The notes beneath the pieces were generated by a model. The model was not told the origin of the DNA, made no database searches, and saw nothing but the letters and a program-made list of their open reading frames with translations. From Stappia sp. (GTDB lineage: Bacteria; Pseudomonadota; Alphaproteobacteria; Rhizobiales; Stappiaceae): DNA of 64,000 nt. Of the stretch, positions 1 to 9,031 are shown one piece after another. Each line of letters begins with the position of its first letter. Positions within the stretch are counted from its first letter, which is position 1. Position numbers and translations under genes: made by a program. Where the stretch lies: NCBI RefSeq assembly GCF_040110915.1, contig NZ_CP157793.1, positions 124,001 to 188,000 on the forward strand. The letters are read 5' to 3'.

Positions 1-672
1 ATCCGTCTGGTGATCAAGTCGGAGGACTGGCTGACCAACTCGGCGCGCGGCATCACCGATATCCCGCGGCCCTTCGGCGACCTGCCCTATGTCTATTCGC
101 AGCTCGCCTATCTGGCGATCGTCGCCGGCGTGCTGCTGATTGCCTATCTGATGGTCGAGCGCCAGATCACCGCGCCCTGGGGTCGGATGATGCGCGCCAT
201 TCGCGACAACGAGAACGCGGCCCGCGCGATGGGCAAGGACGTGCCCTACCGGCGGCTCGAGGCCTTTATCTTCGGCTCGGCGCTGATGGGGCTGGGCGGC
301 GCGCTCTTCGCCCATTTCAACCGCACCATCACGCCGGAGGCGATCGATCCCATGATCGCGACCTTCCTCGTGTGGATCATGCTGATCCTCGGCGGCTCGG
401 GCAACAATCGCGGCGCGATCCTCGGCGTCGCCGTGGTGTGGACGATCTGGTCGCTGTCGGAGATCGTCACCGACCAGCTGCCGCATGAATATGCGGTGCA
501 GGCGAAATATCTGCGCGTCTTCCTGATCGGCCTGATGCTGCAGCTGGTGCTGCGGTTCCGCTCCGAAGGGCTCTTGCCCGAACCCCAGGTGGGCCATGCG
601 TCCGGCTCCGGTGCCGACGCCGGCGGGCCCGGCGGGACCGGGGCGAAAGGCGATGCGAAATCCGGCGGGTAA
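1..672 (+). CDS. livM: Branched-chain amino acid ABC transporter permease, LivM family (5' end outside window)
   Basis: The reading frame is open from base 1, so the gene starts before the window; 223 C-terminal residues are visible. Hydrophobic segments alternate with the family's conserved cytoplasmic stretch (RAIRDNENAARAMGKDV) and with the GSALMGLGGALFAHF and LILGGSGNN segments typical of LivM permeases, which carry leucine, isoleucine or related amino acids through the inner membrane with LivH and the ATPases LivG and LivF. The last 25 or so residues are a Gly/Ala/Asp-rich tail with no family counterpart that I know. A periplasmic binding protein follows 130 bp downstream, the usual partner. 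The family call is firm; the exact substrate is inferred. Confidence 0.9.
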   Translation: MRLVIKSEDWLTNSARGITDIPRPFGDLPYVYSQLAYLAIVAGVLLIAYLMVERQITAPWGRMMRAIRDNENAARAMGKDVPYRRLEAFIFGSALMGLGGALFAHFNRTITPEAIDPMIATFLVWIMLILGGSGNNRGAILGVAVVWTIWSLSEIVTDQLPHEYAVQAKYLRVFLIGLMLQLVLRFRSEGLLPEPQVGHASGSGADAGGPGGTGAKGDAKSGG

Positions 673-802
673 TCGCCGGATCGCTCTTGTGGGGCAGGCA
701 CGTTTCGGTTGAGACTGTCGCCCAGACGGAGCCGGGCAAAACGGCTCCCGAAAGCCGGACGGCGCACCGCCGGCCGGTCGAACCATCAAGTGGAGGTGAG
801 TG

Positions 803-2002
803 ATGAACAAGTTCCGTACCGCTCTGGCCGGGGTGCTGCTTGGCGCGACGGCGCTGGCGGCGCCGGCCCAGGCCGACGTCAAGATCGGCCTCATCGGCGG
901 CATTTCGGGGCCGATCGCGGCGATGGCGCCGGCGATGGTCGACAGTGCCCGGCTCGCGATCCAGCAGGTCAACGACAATGGCGGCATTCTCGACGGCCAG
1001 ACGCTGGAAGCGGTCATCGGCGACAGCGCCTGCAATCCGCAAAACGGCACGGACGCGGCGACCAAGGCGGTCAATATCGAGGGCGTGATCGGCATCGTCG
1101 GTCCGCATTGCTCCGGCGCGGTGCTCGCCGCCGCCAACTCGGTCACCATCCCCGCCGGCGTGACCGTGATCACCCCGTCCGGCACCTCGCCGGAAATCAC
1201 CGGCCTCGACGACAAGGACACCGTGTTCCGCACCGTGCCTTCCGACGACTATCAGGGCCGCGCGCTGGCGCGCACCGTGCTCGAGCGCGGGACGACCAAG
1301 GTGGCGGTGGCCTATCTGAACAACGACTACGGCAAGGGCCTGGCCGATTCGTTCCGCGCCGAGTTCGAGGCCGGCGGCGGCGAGATCGCCGGTTTCGCCG
1401 CGCACGAGGGCGAGAAGGCCTCCTACCGCTCCAACCTGGCCGAGCTTGCCTCGGGCGGCGCCGATACGCTCGTCATCTTCGACTATGGCGACGGCTCGGG
1501 CCTGACCATGCTGCGTCAGGCGCTGGAAAACGGCTTCTTCACCAACTTCATCGGCGGCGACGGCATGAAGTCGGATGCGCCGATCAAGGAGCTGGGCGCT
1601 GAAAACCTCACGACGTTCCTCGCCTCGGCCCCGGTCGGCGAGGCGTCCGAGGCGCTGGAAATGTTCAACACCGCCTTCTCCGAGGCCGGTGGCGACCCGG
1701 CGGCGATCTTCACCACCACCTCCTATGACGCGGCCTTCCTGATGGCGCTGGCGATCGAGAAGGCGGGCGGCGACAAGGCCAAGGTGGCCGCGGCGCTCCG
1801 CGAGGTCTCGAACGGCGAGGGCGAGCCGATCCGCCCGGGCGAATGGGCCAAGGCGAAGGAGCTCATCGCGGCCGGCACGGCCATCGACTACAAGGGCGCG
1901 GCCGGCGATCACAACTTCAACGAAGCCGGCGACGTGCCGGGCACCTATGCCCTGTTCAAGGTCTCGGGCGATGCCTTCGAGGCGATCTCCGACATGAAGT
2001 AA
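803..2002 (+). CDS. Branched-chain amino acid ABC transporter substrate-binding protein (LivJ/LivK type)
   Basis: The product is a 399-residue periplasmic binding protein of the type I Leu/Ile/Val fold. It begins with a Sec signal peptide (basic MNKFR, hydrophobic core to about residue 20, AQA cleavage site before DVKIG). The mature start DVKIGLIGGISGPIA and the IGDSACNPQNGTDAATKAV and VGPHCSGA segments match this family. GGAGG at 792-796 lies 6 nt before the ATG at 803, so that start is preferred over the GTG at 800. It lies just after livM and ends at a strong terminator, so it is probably the last gene of a liv operon. The ligand cannot be read from the sequence; amino acids or amides are likely. 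Confidence 0.92.
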   Translation: MNKFRTALAGVLLGATALAAPAQADVKIGLIGGISGPIAAMAPAMVDSARLAIQQVNDNGGILDGQTLEAVIGDSACNPQNGTDAATKAVNIEGVIGIVGPHCSGAVLAAANSVTIPAGVTVITPSGTSPEITGLDDKDTVFRTVPSDDYQGRALARTVLERGTTKVAVAYLNNDYGKGLADSFRAEFEAGGGEIAGFAAHEGEKASYRSNLAELASGGADTLVIFDYGDGSGLTMLRQALENGFFTNFIGGDGMKSDAPIKELGAENLTTFLASAPVGEASEALEMFNTAFSEAGGDPAAIFTTTSYDAAFLMALAIEKAGGDKAKVAAALREVSNGEGEPIRPGEWAKAKELIAAGTAIDYKGAAGDHNFNEAGDVPGTYALFKVSGDAFEAISDMK

Positions 2003-2027
2003 GCCGCGCCTCGCGTGCAAGGACACG

Positions 2028-2060
2028 GGCCGCCGGGGGATCTCCTCCGGCGGCCTTTTT
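2028..2060 (+). terminator. Rho-independent terminator after the liv binding-protein gene
   Basis: GGCCGCCGG (2028-2036) pairs perfectly with CCGGCGGCC (2047-2055) and is followed by five T residues. It ends the plus-strand liv transcript. The rest of the gap to 2263 holds nothing I recognise. Confidence 0.9.
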
Positions 2061-2263
2061 CGTGGTCTTGGGTCGTTGACGGGTCGACGGCAGACAGCGG
2101 CGCGTCGCTGCGAGCCAGGGGACATCCGGTCGCACCCGGCTGCGATGGCGCAGCCCGGAAGGTCGCGACCTCTGGACAACGTCCATGAGGCACGTCAGCC
2201 GTGAAAACTCAGAATCCAAGAAGCTGAACCACCCGATATCGGGAGCGGCGGTCGCCTGACCGC

Positions 2264-2743
2264 TCAGGCGCCCTGGAGCTTGCGGGCCGTCGCTTCGCTC
2301 GTGACCTCGGGCGCAATGTTGAGCAGGAAGCGGATCTCGGTCCGGTCCTCGGCCAGTTCGGCGATGGTGTGGGCGTCGAGCACGTTCATGAAGGCCTCGA
2401 GCGCTTCGTGCAGCAACCCGTTGAAGCCGCAGGAGGTGATCAGCGGACAGTCCTTGCGCCCGGATTCGAAGCACTCCGCCAGCAGGAAGCTCTCCTCGGC
2501 GGCCCGCACGACGGCGCCGACGGTGATCTCCTCCGGCGGCTTGGCCAGAACGAGGCCGCCGTTGCGGCCGCGAATGGTGCGCACGAACCCGTTGTCCACG
2601 AGCACCTTCAGGATCTTGAACAGATGCGTCTCGGACATCTCGAAGCTCGCCGCGATATCCGCGACGCGGCTCGGGCGGCCCGGGTTTGCGGCGCAGTAGA
2701 TCAGGGTGCGAACCGCGTAATTGGTCTGTTGAGTAAGGCGCAT
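2264..2743 (-). CDS. rirA: Rrf2-family iron-responsive regulator RirA
   Basis: The product is a 159-residue winged-helix regulator. The N-terminus MRLTQQTNYAVRTLIYCAAN, the recognition region (ETHLFKILKVLVDNGFV) and the wing RGRNGG are Rrf2 hallmarks. Three cysteines fall at residues 91, 99 and 105 in AECFESGRKDC and PLITSC, the same positions as the iron-sulfur ligands of rhizobial RirA. RirA is known to repress iron-uptake genes when iron is sufficient and to release DNA as its cluster degrades. The start was set at this Met because the family begins with MRLT; a longer frame to 2779 adds 12 residues without family support. No iron genes lie nearby, so it acts in trans. NsrR or IscR would be the alternatives, but the cysteine spacing favours RirA. 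Confidence 0.9.
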   Translation of the reverse strand: MRLTQQTNYAVRTLIYCAANPGRPSRVADIAASFEMSETHLFKILKVLVDNGFVRTIRGRNGGLVLAKPPEEITVGAVVRAAEESFLLAECFESGRKDCPLITSCGFNGLLHEALEAFMNVLDAHTIAELAEDRTEIRFLLNIAPEVTSEATARKLQGA

Positions 2744-2966
2744 GAAACTAGATATGCGTCGGATCGGGGGTGTCGTCAACGGGCGACGAAAAAATCTTGT
2801 CCCTGAGGCTCACGTTTTTGATCCCGGCGCCGCACCCGACGCGTCGCGCAGGGGGGCGACAGGGGCGCAGGGAGGGGCGGAGGATGTCGGGGTCGTGCGC
2901 CTCGAAGCAGGAGGGGCGGGCGCGATGCGGATCGTCGCCGCGTGGGCCGATCCGGTGCTCGAACGC

Positions 2967-2992
2967 AAAACGCCGCCGGCAAGCCGGCGGCG
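2967..2992 (-). terminator. Rho-independent terminator after the cold shock gene
   Basis: On the minus strand a perfect 10-bp GC-only stem (2983-2992 with 2971-2980, minimal loop) is followed by TTTT (2970-2967). It lies 41 bp past the stop of the cold shock gene. Confidence 0.8.
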
Positions 2993-3033
2993 CTGAAGCC
3001 CGTCAGGGCCATCTGCTCAAGAGCTTGCGTGGA

Positions 3034-3246
3034 TTACGCGAGCTCGAGCTGGGCGGCCTGCATGCCGCGACCGCGACGGTCTTCCTCGGTGACGAAGGTC
3101 AGCGAGGTGCCCTCGGCCGGAACGGCGAGGCCGGACCGCTCGAACGCGGTGATGTGAACGAAGACGTCCTTGCCACCTTCGGCCGGGGTCACGAAGCCGA
3201 AACCGCGGTCATGGTTGAAGAACTTGAGGGTGCCGGTCTGGCGCAT
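3034..3246 (-). CDS. Cold shock domain protein (CspA family)
   Basis: The product is a 70-residue single cold shock domain. The RNA-binding motifs RNP1 (KFFNHDRGFGFV, residues 8-19) and RNP2 (DVFVHI, about residues 27-32) are intact. Such proteins bind single-stranded RNA and DNA and melt RNA structure. A CAGGAG ribosome site precedes the ATG. The gene is monocistronic with its own terminator. Its leader carries overlapping inverted repeats (see 3281-3306). Whether it is cold induced or constitutive cannot be seen. Confidence 0.95.
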   Translation of the reverse strand: MRQTGTLKFFNHDRGFGFVTPAEGGKDVFVHITAFERSGLAVPAEGTSLTFVTEEDRRGRGMQAAQLELA

Positions 3247-3280
3247 GGGAAAACTCCTGTCCCGTGTCTAGTCGTAAAGA

Positions 3281-3306
3281 GCGCAAGTAAGCGCACTTGC
3301 TTGCGC
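3281..3306 (-). promoter_or_regulatory. Overlapping inverted repeats in the cold shock gene leader
   Basis: GCGCAAG (3281-3287) pairs with CTTGCGC (3300-3306). A second pairing, CAAGT (3284-3288) with ACTTG (3295-3299), uses part of the same bases, so the two helices exclude each other. They lie 35-60 nt before the start codon, inside the likely 5' UTR. Temperature-dependent alternative folding is known for E. coli cspA; a like role here is inference. Confidence 0.35.
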
Positions 3307-3621
3307 GAGCGTGGCATTCTGAAACGGGAAAGGCAGTTCTGCTCGACGGGATCGACCGGAGGCCAATGGCGCCGCATACCGAAACTTTCTTAACCGGGGT
3401 TCGAATTTTCAAGCCCGCTGTTGCCGGACGAAAGTCCAACGCGCACACTATATGCGAAAGTCGTCAACGCAGCAAGGCCGAACCGCATCGTTCACCCACA
3501 GAAGATCGCGGTCTGCCCTCCGCTGCGCGGCCGACGGGGTGAGGAAGCTGCGCAATCTCAGTGCCTTGTCGAGCGGGCCGCCGAACAGCGGGGCGCAGAG
3601 GGCCGGCGTCGGCGCGGTCCC
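3307..3621. other. Gap between the GGDEF gene and the cold shock gene
   Basis: This is about 315 bp with no gene I can support. It should contain the cold shock promoter (minus strand) near its left end. Open frames here are short and without family resemblance. Confidence 0.5.
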
Positions 3622-5064
3622 TCAAGGGGGGCTGTGCCGAGGGGGTGCCGGATGCGCATCGCCGGCGACGACCCGGTTCCGCCCGTCCTGTTTCGCCTGA
3701 TAGAGAAAGCGGTCGGCCCGGGCGAAGGCGTCGTCGATGGCTTCGCCGCCGGTGAAGGCGGTCACCCCGATCGAAACGGTCACCGGGATGGACTGGCCAT
3801 TGACCTCGACCGGGCGGCAGGCCAGCGCGGCGCGCAACCGCTCGGCGACCGCCACCGCCGCATCCAGGTTCGTGTCCGGCAGGAGCGCGAGAAACTCCTC
3901 GCCCCCGAGCCGTCCGAAGTGATCCCTTTCGCGCAGCAGATGCGTGATGCGTGTGCAAAAGGCCTTCAGCACATCGTCGCCCGCGAAGTGTCCGTATCGG
4001 TCGTTCACCCGTTTGAAGTGATCGATGTCGAGAATCAGCAGCGCGAGCGGCCTTCGGTCCCCGGCCGGGCCGGCGGCCGCGCGCCGCGCCGCCGCGAGAA
4101 TGGCGCGCCGCGACATGGTGCCGGTCAACTCGTCCCGGTGCGCGAGGTCGTAGAGCTCGTGCTGGCGCTGCTTCAATTCGGTGATGTCGACGCGAAACCC
4201 GACCGTGCCGCCGCCCGGCAGACGCTTTTCCAGCACGCGCAGCCAGCGCCCGTCCGGCATTTCCTGCTCGACCGGGCCGTCCGGAGCGCGATGCGCGGCG
4301 AGGCGTTCGGCGATCCAGTCCTCCTCGCGGCCGACGGCTTGCGCATATTGCCCGCAGCGCACGCCCTCGCGCACGATGTCCTCAAATGTGTTGCCCGGCC
4401 GGATGACATGGGCGGATTGCGGATAGGACTGGCGGTATTGCTCGTTGCAGATCGTCAGCCGGTCGTCTTCGTCATAGAGCACGAAGCCGTCGGGGAGCGT
4501 TTCGATGGCCTCCACCAGCGTCTCCCAGGACCGCTGCGCGATCCGTTCCGCGATCTCATGCTGGATTTCGCGAACGACCAGGTGCCCGGCGTCCTGAAGG
4601 AGGGCGCTTGCGTCTTCGGGAAGAGGCCGTGCCTGCGGGTGAGCGAGGCACAGCACGCCGAGGACGCGGCCTGCATCGTCGCTGAGTTTCCTGCCGACGA
4701 AGAAGCCGAGACCGAGTGTCAGAAGATGACGGCGCAGGGCCGTCTCCGGCGCGTTGGCGACGTCGGCAAGGGCAACCGGGGCGTCGTGCTCGCTGACCAG
4801 GCGTTCCAGGTGCGGGGCGGTTGCGATCAACCCGGAATGCGCCCCTTCGTGGTAGACGCGCGCCTCGGCCGCCTGGTCGCGCAGGATGACGCAGACGGTG
4901 TCGGCATCGAACACCCGACGCAACAGACTAAACAGGCTCGACAGCGGTGCCGGATGCGCGCCCTGCCCGGCAGGTGAAACCGCGCGTGCATCGCCAGGGC
5001 CGGCCCACTCCGCCAGATCTTCGAGGTAAGGTGTCGGCCGGGTCGCCGAGTCCGGTGTTGCCAT
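3622..5064 (-). CDS. GAF-PAS-GGDEF diguanylate cyclase
   Basis: The product is a 480-residue soluble signalling protein with a GAF-like domain (about 40-175), a PAS domain (about 183-300, ending FRVDITELKQRQHEL) and a GGDEF domain (about 305-470). The catalytic signature is GGEEF at 387-391, an active variant in this family, and an RxxD inhibitory site (RERD, 378-381) lies five residues before it. The protein should make cyclic di-GMP from two GTP and be restrained by its product. No membrane segment is seen, so a cytosolic signal is sensed by GAF or PAS. AGGGG lies about 9 nt before the ATG. The gene appears monocistronic. Confidence 0.9.
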   Translation of the reverse strand: MATPDSATRPTPYLEDLAEWAGPGDARAVSPAGQGAHPAPLSSLFSLLRRVFDADTVCVILRDQAAEARVYHEGAHSGLIATAPHLERLVSEHDAPVALADVANAPETALRRHLLTLGLGFFVGRKLSDDAGRVLGVLCLAHPQARPLPEDASALLQDAGHLVVREIQHEIAERIAQRSWETLVEAIETLPDGFVLYDEDDRLTICNEQYRQSYPQSAHVIRPGNTFEDIVREGVRCGQYAQAVGREEDWIAERLAAHRAPDGPVEQEMPDGRWLRVLEKRLPGGGTVGFRVDITELKQRQHELYDLAHRDELTGTMSRRAILAAARRAAAGPAGDRRPLALLILDIDHFKRVNDRYGHFAGDDVLKAFCTRITHLLRERDHFGRLGGEEFLALLPDTNLDAAVAVAERLRAALACRPVEVNGQSIPVTVSIGVTAFTGGEAIDDAFARADRFLYQAKQDGRNRVVAGDAHPAPPRHSPP

Positions 5065-5263
5065 GCGCGCAACCCCTGCGTAAGGGCTCCGACCTCAAGC
5101 CCTGTCATTAATAACGATACGTACTAAATCGTAGCATCGCCGGGTAAATGATCAATCAATGCGCGATTGCAATCTGAGAGGAATAGTAATCGCCAATTGC
5201 TTCTGCTTCGAAAATCTAAGTCGTTCGCTTTCATGACGGTCGCGGGACGGGGGCGACTCGGCG

Positions 5264-6559
5264 TCAGCCCGGTCGGCGGGCCTCCCATCGCTCCGGTGAC
5301 CGGCCGGATGCGAAAGGCTCCGCCTCCGTCGCCGGCAAGCCGAGCCTGGAGGCGATGGCTTGCGCGGCCGCGCAGCCGGTGGCGAAACAGGCCTGCAGCA
5401 GATAGCCCCCCGTCGGGGCTTCCCAGTCGAGCATCTCGCCGGCGACAAAGACGCCCGGGCGCGCCCGCAGCATGAAGTCGTCGGTCAGGTCGCGGAAACA
5501 GAGCCCGCCGGCCGAGGAGATCGCGCGCTCCAGTCCGCTCACGGCCGTGACGGCGAGCGGCAGCGCCTTGATCCGGCGGGCGAGGGCGCCGGGCTCGGCG
5601 GGACGGGGGCCCGCTTCCGACACCAGCGCGACGGCAACCGGCGGAAGGCCGGCGACCTTGCGCAGGTGGGTGGACAGCGAGCGCTTGCCGCGCGGGCGGG
5701 CGAGCAGCGCGGTCAGCGCGTCGAGATCGAGGTCGGGCCGCAGGTCCAGCTCGATTCGCGCCACGCCGTCACCGGCAAGCAGCTCCCGGATCTCGGCCGA
5801 CAGCGCGTAGACGGCCCCGCCTTCCAGCCCGGCGCGGGTGACGACGGCCTCGCCCCGCGCTTCGCGCGTGCCCACGCGGAACGCGATGCGCTTCAGCGGG
5901 GTGCCGGCGAAGCGGTGTGCGAGATGCTCCGACCAGGCGATGCACACGCCGCAATTGGCCGGCGCGAAGGGCGTGCGGGCGATGTCGGCCGCATCGGTGA
6001 TGTCGGTCCAGGCGGCGTCGCTGCCAAGGCGCGGCCAACTCGCGCCGCCGAGCGCCAGCAGCGTGGCGTCCGCGGCGGGCTCCGTGACGCGTCCGTCGGG
6101 CGTGTCGAAGGTCGCACTGCCGTATGCGTCCCATCCCGTCCAGCGCCAGCGCGTGCGCAGCGTCACGCCGCGCGCGGCAAGGCGGGCGAGCAGTGCGCGC
6201 AGCAGCGGCGAGGCCTTCATGTGGTCGGGAAAGATCCGTCCGCTCGTGCCCTCGAAGGTCTCGATGCCGAGCCCGTCGCACCAGGCCCGCAGCGCGGAGG
6301 GCGGAAAGGCGTCGAGCGCCGACCGGAGATGCGGCGCGGCCGCGCGGTAGCGGGCGAGAAACGCGTCCCGGCCTTCGGCATGCGTGAGGTTCAGCCCCCC
6401 GCGCCCGGCCATCAGGAACTTGCGCGCCGGCGAGGGCATCCGCTCGGAGATGGTGACGCGCGCGCCGCGCGCCGACAGCACATCGGCGGCGATCAGCCCC
6501 GCCGGACCGGCGCCGATGATCGACACGCTGGGGGAAGAGGCAGGGCCGACGCCGGTCAT
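5264..6559 (-). CDS. NAD(P)/FAD-dependent flavoprotein, HI0933/PP_4765-like family
   Basis: The product is a 431-residue protein with an N-terminal Rossmann FAD site (VSIIGAGPAGLIAADVL, about 11-27), the ARKFLMAGRGGLNLTHAEG signature of the HI0933/BaiN-like flavoproteins, and the C-terminal FVAGEMLDWEAPTGGYLLQ segment that closes the FAD pocket. The physiological substrate of this family is not established. Its start overlaps the stop of the upstream glycosyltransferase by 4 nt (ATGA), so the two genes are translationally coupled. This points to a shared transcript rather than a shared pathway. Confidence 0.88.
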   Translation of the reverse strand: MTGVGPASSPSVSIIGAGPAGLIAADVLSARGARVTISERMPSPARKFLMAGRGGLNLTHAEGRDAFLARYRAAAPHLRSALDAFPPSALRAWCDGLGIETFEGTSGRIFPDHMKASPLLRALLARLAARGVTLRTRWRWTGWDAYGSATFDTPDGRVTEPAADATLLALGGASWPRLGSDAAWTDITDAADIARTPFAPANCGVCIAWSEHLAHRFAGTPLKRIAFRVGTREARGEAVVTRAGLEGGAVYALSAEIRELLAGDGVARIELDLRPDLDLDALTALLARPRGKRSLSTHLRKVAGLPPVAVALVSEAGPRPAEPGALARRIKALPLAVTAVSGLERAISSAGGLCFRDLTDDFMLRARPGVFVAGEMLDWEAPTGGYLLQACFATGCAAAQAIASRLGLPATEAEPFASGRSPERWEARRPG

Positions 6560-7356
6560 GCGGCGCCCGAATCGGATCTGGCCCGCGCGGCGAGTTCGCG
6601 CTCATAGGTCTTGGCGAGCCGCAGGAAGCGCGTATAGGCGAAATTGGTGGAGATCACGAGGCCCCACCAGCCGTAGAGCGCATAGCGGCGGACGAGATAG
6701 GCCTTGAGAAACGCCAGCGGAAATTCGGTCAGCAGCCTGTGACGGGCAAGGCGGCGTCCGCGCGACGCCATGTCGTCGGCCTGCATCGTGGAATAGCGGT
6801 TCATCTTCTCCACGTGAAAGGCGATGGAGCGGATGGAGCGATGCGCCATGGGCGCGGAGAGCTGGCCGAGCCGCGCTCCCGCCGGCGGCCGCACCGTGTC
6901 ATGCACGGGCGACTCCGAGAAGCGGCCGACCCTGCGGTCGTAGAGCCGGATCTGGTTGTAGCCATAGGCCCAGGGGGCCGGGCCCGATTCGTGCGCGAAG
7001 ACATCCTTGATCCGGACCTGCCAGAAGGAAGCGGTCCCGGGCGGTCCGGCCGCGAAGAGCTTGCGGATTTCCGCCACCAACTCCGGCGTCGCCGCCTCGT
7101 CGGCATCCAGATTGAACAGCCAGTCGTTGCGGCAGGCGTCCTCGGCGAAGCGCTTCTGCGGCCCGTAGCCCGCCCAGTCGTTGCGGAAAACGGTCGCCCC
7201 GCGCGATTCGGCCACCGCGATCGTGTCATCGCGCGAGCCGCTGTCCACGACGATCACCTCGTCGGCGAAGTCCGACACGCTGTCGATGGCGCGCGCGATC
7301 CGGTCCGCCTCGTCGCGGGCAATTATAAAGACGGAGATCGGCAGGCTCTCATGCAT
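6556..7356 (-). CDS. Family 2 glycosyltransferase, lipopolysaccharide core type (WaaE/KdtX-like)
   Basis: The product is a 266-residue GT-A fold enzyme. The N-terminal ISVFIIARDEADRI, VIVVDSGSRDDT and the metal-binding NLDADE (about 82-87) fit inverting family 2 transferases, and the later YGYNQIRLYDRR and HDTV segments match the LPS-core beta-glucosyltransferase branch. It likely adds a sugar to lipopolysaccharide core or another surface glycan at the inner membrane. A GAGGA ribosome site precedes the ATG. It is first in a two-gene unit with the flavoprotein. Donor and acceptor are unknown. Confidence 0.85.
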   Translation of the reverse strand: MHESLPISVFIIARDEADRIARAIDSVSDFADEVIVVDSGSRDDTIAVAESRGATVFRNDWAGYGPQKRFAEDACRNDWLFNLDADEAATPELVAEIRKLFAAGPPGTASFWQVRIKDVFAHESGPAPWAYGYNQIRLYDRRVGRFSESPVHDTVRPPAGARLGQLSAPMAHRSIRSIAFHVEKMNRYSTMQADDMASRGRRLARHRLLTEFPLAFLKAYLVRRYALYGWWGLVISTNFAYTRFLRLAKTYERELAARARSDSGAA

Positions 7357-7814
7357 TGCGAAATCCTCGCCGCCCGCCGATTCGGGCGCGTCGGGCCCAG
7401 GTCGGGCAAGTCTATGATCCGGGTCGCCATGCGCTCGTCCGATGGGACATTCCGTGATGGGCTATTTATAAGGACGGCGCGACCCCGAGCGCCCGGGGTC
7501 GTCCTTACAGCGTCGCGCGCAGGCGCATCAAGTCTCGCGACGTCTCGCGCGCCGAAACATCGCCGCCATCGGGCCGGCATCGGGCCACGCCCCGGAAAAC
7601 GCCGCCTTTCGCGCCGAAAGTCCTAACGGGACCTTAACGGGGTGTCACCTCAAAGACACACTGTGTCCCGGGCGTGTCGTTGGAGGGCATTTGCCGGTTG
7701 CGGCCCGCGCCCCCCGTCGCTTAGAACAAACTCGAGCTCGCGGGGAAGCTTGCTCAACTCATCCTCTCCTGTTGGCCCCAGGGCCCATGCAGGAAACAAC
7801 GACGAGGTCAGGAA
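7357..7814. other. Regulatory gap upstream of the porin gene
   Basis: This is about 460 bp without a gene. It holds an interrupted inverted repeat at 7470-7506, two near-identical octamers (CTAACGGG at about 7624 and TTAACGGG at about 7635) and the porin leader. A long leader is common for highly expressed outer membrane proteins. No clear -35/-10 pair stands out. Confidence 0.5.
7470..7506. repeat. Interrupted inverted repeat upstream of the porin
   Basis: CGACCCCG (7480-7487) pairs perfectly with CGGGGTCG (7494-7501), and the outer arms AAGGA and TCCTT extend the stem past a 5-base bulge. No T run follows on either strand, so it is not a simple terminator. It could be an operator or a leader structure. 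Confidence 0.5.
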
Positions 7815-9005
7815 ATGAACATCAAGAGCATCCTGCTCGGCGCTTCCGCTGCCGCCCTGGCAGCCACGGGCGCTCAGGCGGCCGACCTTCCGGTCGCTCC
7901 GGAGCCGGTCGACTACGTCCGCGTTTGCGACGCGTTCGGCACGGGCTTCTTCTACATCCCGGGCACCGAGACCTGCCTGAAGATCGGCGGCGGCGTCCGC
8001 GTCGAAGCCCGCATGAACGACGTCCTCGACGGCGGCGGCCAGAACTGGGACGACCGCAGCGACGACGCCACGACGTTCCGCGCTCGTGCGTACATGAACT
8101 TCGACAGCCGCACCAACACCGAGTACGGCCTGCTCCGCACCTATGTCGCGACCTACGCGACGGTGGACCAGTCCTACGGCGGCGTTGCCTGGACGCTTGA
8201 CGAAGCCTTCATCCAGCTCGGCGGTTTCGTCGCTGGTCGTACCGGCTCGTACTTCGACTTCTACACCGGCGACAACTGGGGCGCGGCTCTGAACCAGGGC
8301 TTCGCGGACCGTGGCGACGTGAACCTGTTCGCGTACACCTTCCAGTTCGGCAACGGCTTCTCGGCGTCGGCCTCGGTTGAGTCCCCGGCTCGTCGTGGCG
8401 TCATCGGTGGTCCGCTCGCCGGCAACCAGTACGGCGGTCACAAGATCCCGGACTTCGTCGCCAACCTGCGCGTCGACCAGGGTTGGGGTTCGGCCCAGAT
8501 CATGGGTGCCGTCACCCATGTGTACGGCCTGAACCAGCCGGGCTTCTTCGGCGGTGAGAGCAAGGTGGGCTGGGCGATCGGCGCCGGCGCGACCTTCAAC
8601 CTGCCGATGATCGCCGCTGGCGACAGCTTCTCGCTGCAGGCCGCTTACGCGTCCGGCGCCGTGGGCTACGTCAACCAGAACTTCACGGCGTTCTCGGATG
8701 CGAACTACAACGCAGCCGGCAGCCTGAAGCTCTCCAACGCCTGGGGCATCGGTGCGGGCTTCACGCACTTCTGGACCCCGGCGATCTCCTCGTCGCTGAC
8801 CGCCAGCTACTCGGCTCTCGACCAGTCGGTCGGTGGCGACGACTTCCAGGAGCTGAACGTTCAGGGTAACCTGATGTGGCGTCCGGTGTCGGGCCTGTAC
8901 TTCGGTGCCGAGCTCGAGTACCGCGGCCGCTTCGACGGCATCGCCGGCACGGCTGCGGACAACGACGCGCTCGTCGGTATCTTCCGCGTGCAGCGCACGT
9001 TCTAA
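7815..9005 (+). CDS. Outer membrane porin, Rhizobiales Porin_2 (Omp2-like) family
   Basis: The product is 396 residues with a Sec signal peptide (MNIKSILLGASAAALAATG, cleavage after AQA). The mature N-terminus has the family signature VRVCDAFGTGFFYIPGTETC followed by the first strand LKIGGGVRVEARM. Alternating polar and aromatic strands run to a C-terminal phenylalanine, as needed for BAM-dependent insertion. These porins form trimeric general-diffusion channels and are often the most abundant outer membrane protein. Codon use is noticeably more uniform than in neighbours (many GGC, AAC and CTG), fitting high expression. AGGA precedes the ATG and a strong terminator follows. Monocistronic. 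Confidence 0.95.
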   Translation: MNIKSILLGASAAALAATGAQAADLPVAPEPVDYVRVCDAFGTGFFYIPGTETCLKIGGGVRVEARMNDVLDGGGQNWDDRSDDATTFRARAYMNFDSRTNTEYGLLRTYVATYATVDQSYGGVAWTLDEAFIQLGGFVAGRTGSYFDFYTGDNWGAALNQGFADRGDVNLFAYTFQFGNGFSASASVESPARRGVIGGPLAGNQYGGHKIPDFVANLRVDQGWGSAQIMGAVTHVYGLNQPGFFGGESKVGWAIGAGATFNLPMIAAGDSFSLQAAYASGAVGYVNQNFTAFSDANYNAAGSLKLSNAWGIGAGFTHFWTPAISSSLTASYSALDQSVGGDDFQELNVQGNLMWRPVSGLYFGAELEYRGRFDGIAGTAADNDALVGIFRVQRTF

Positions 9006-9031
9006 TCTGATCCTTTAAGGATTGGATTGAG

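Noticed and set aside
3421..4977. A 518-codon plus-strand frame opposite the GGDEF gene at 3622-5064
   Set aside because: It has Arg/Gln/Val-rich shadow composition and no motif; the minus strand has GAF, PAS and GGEEF.
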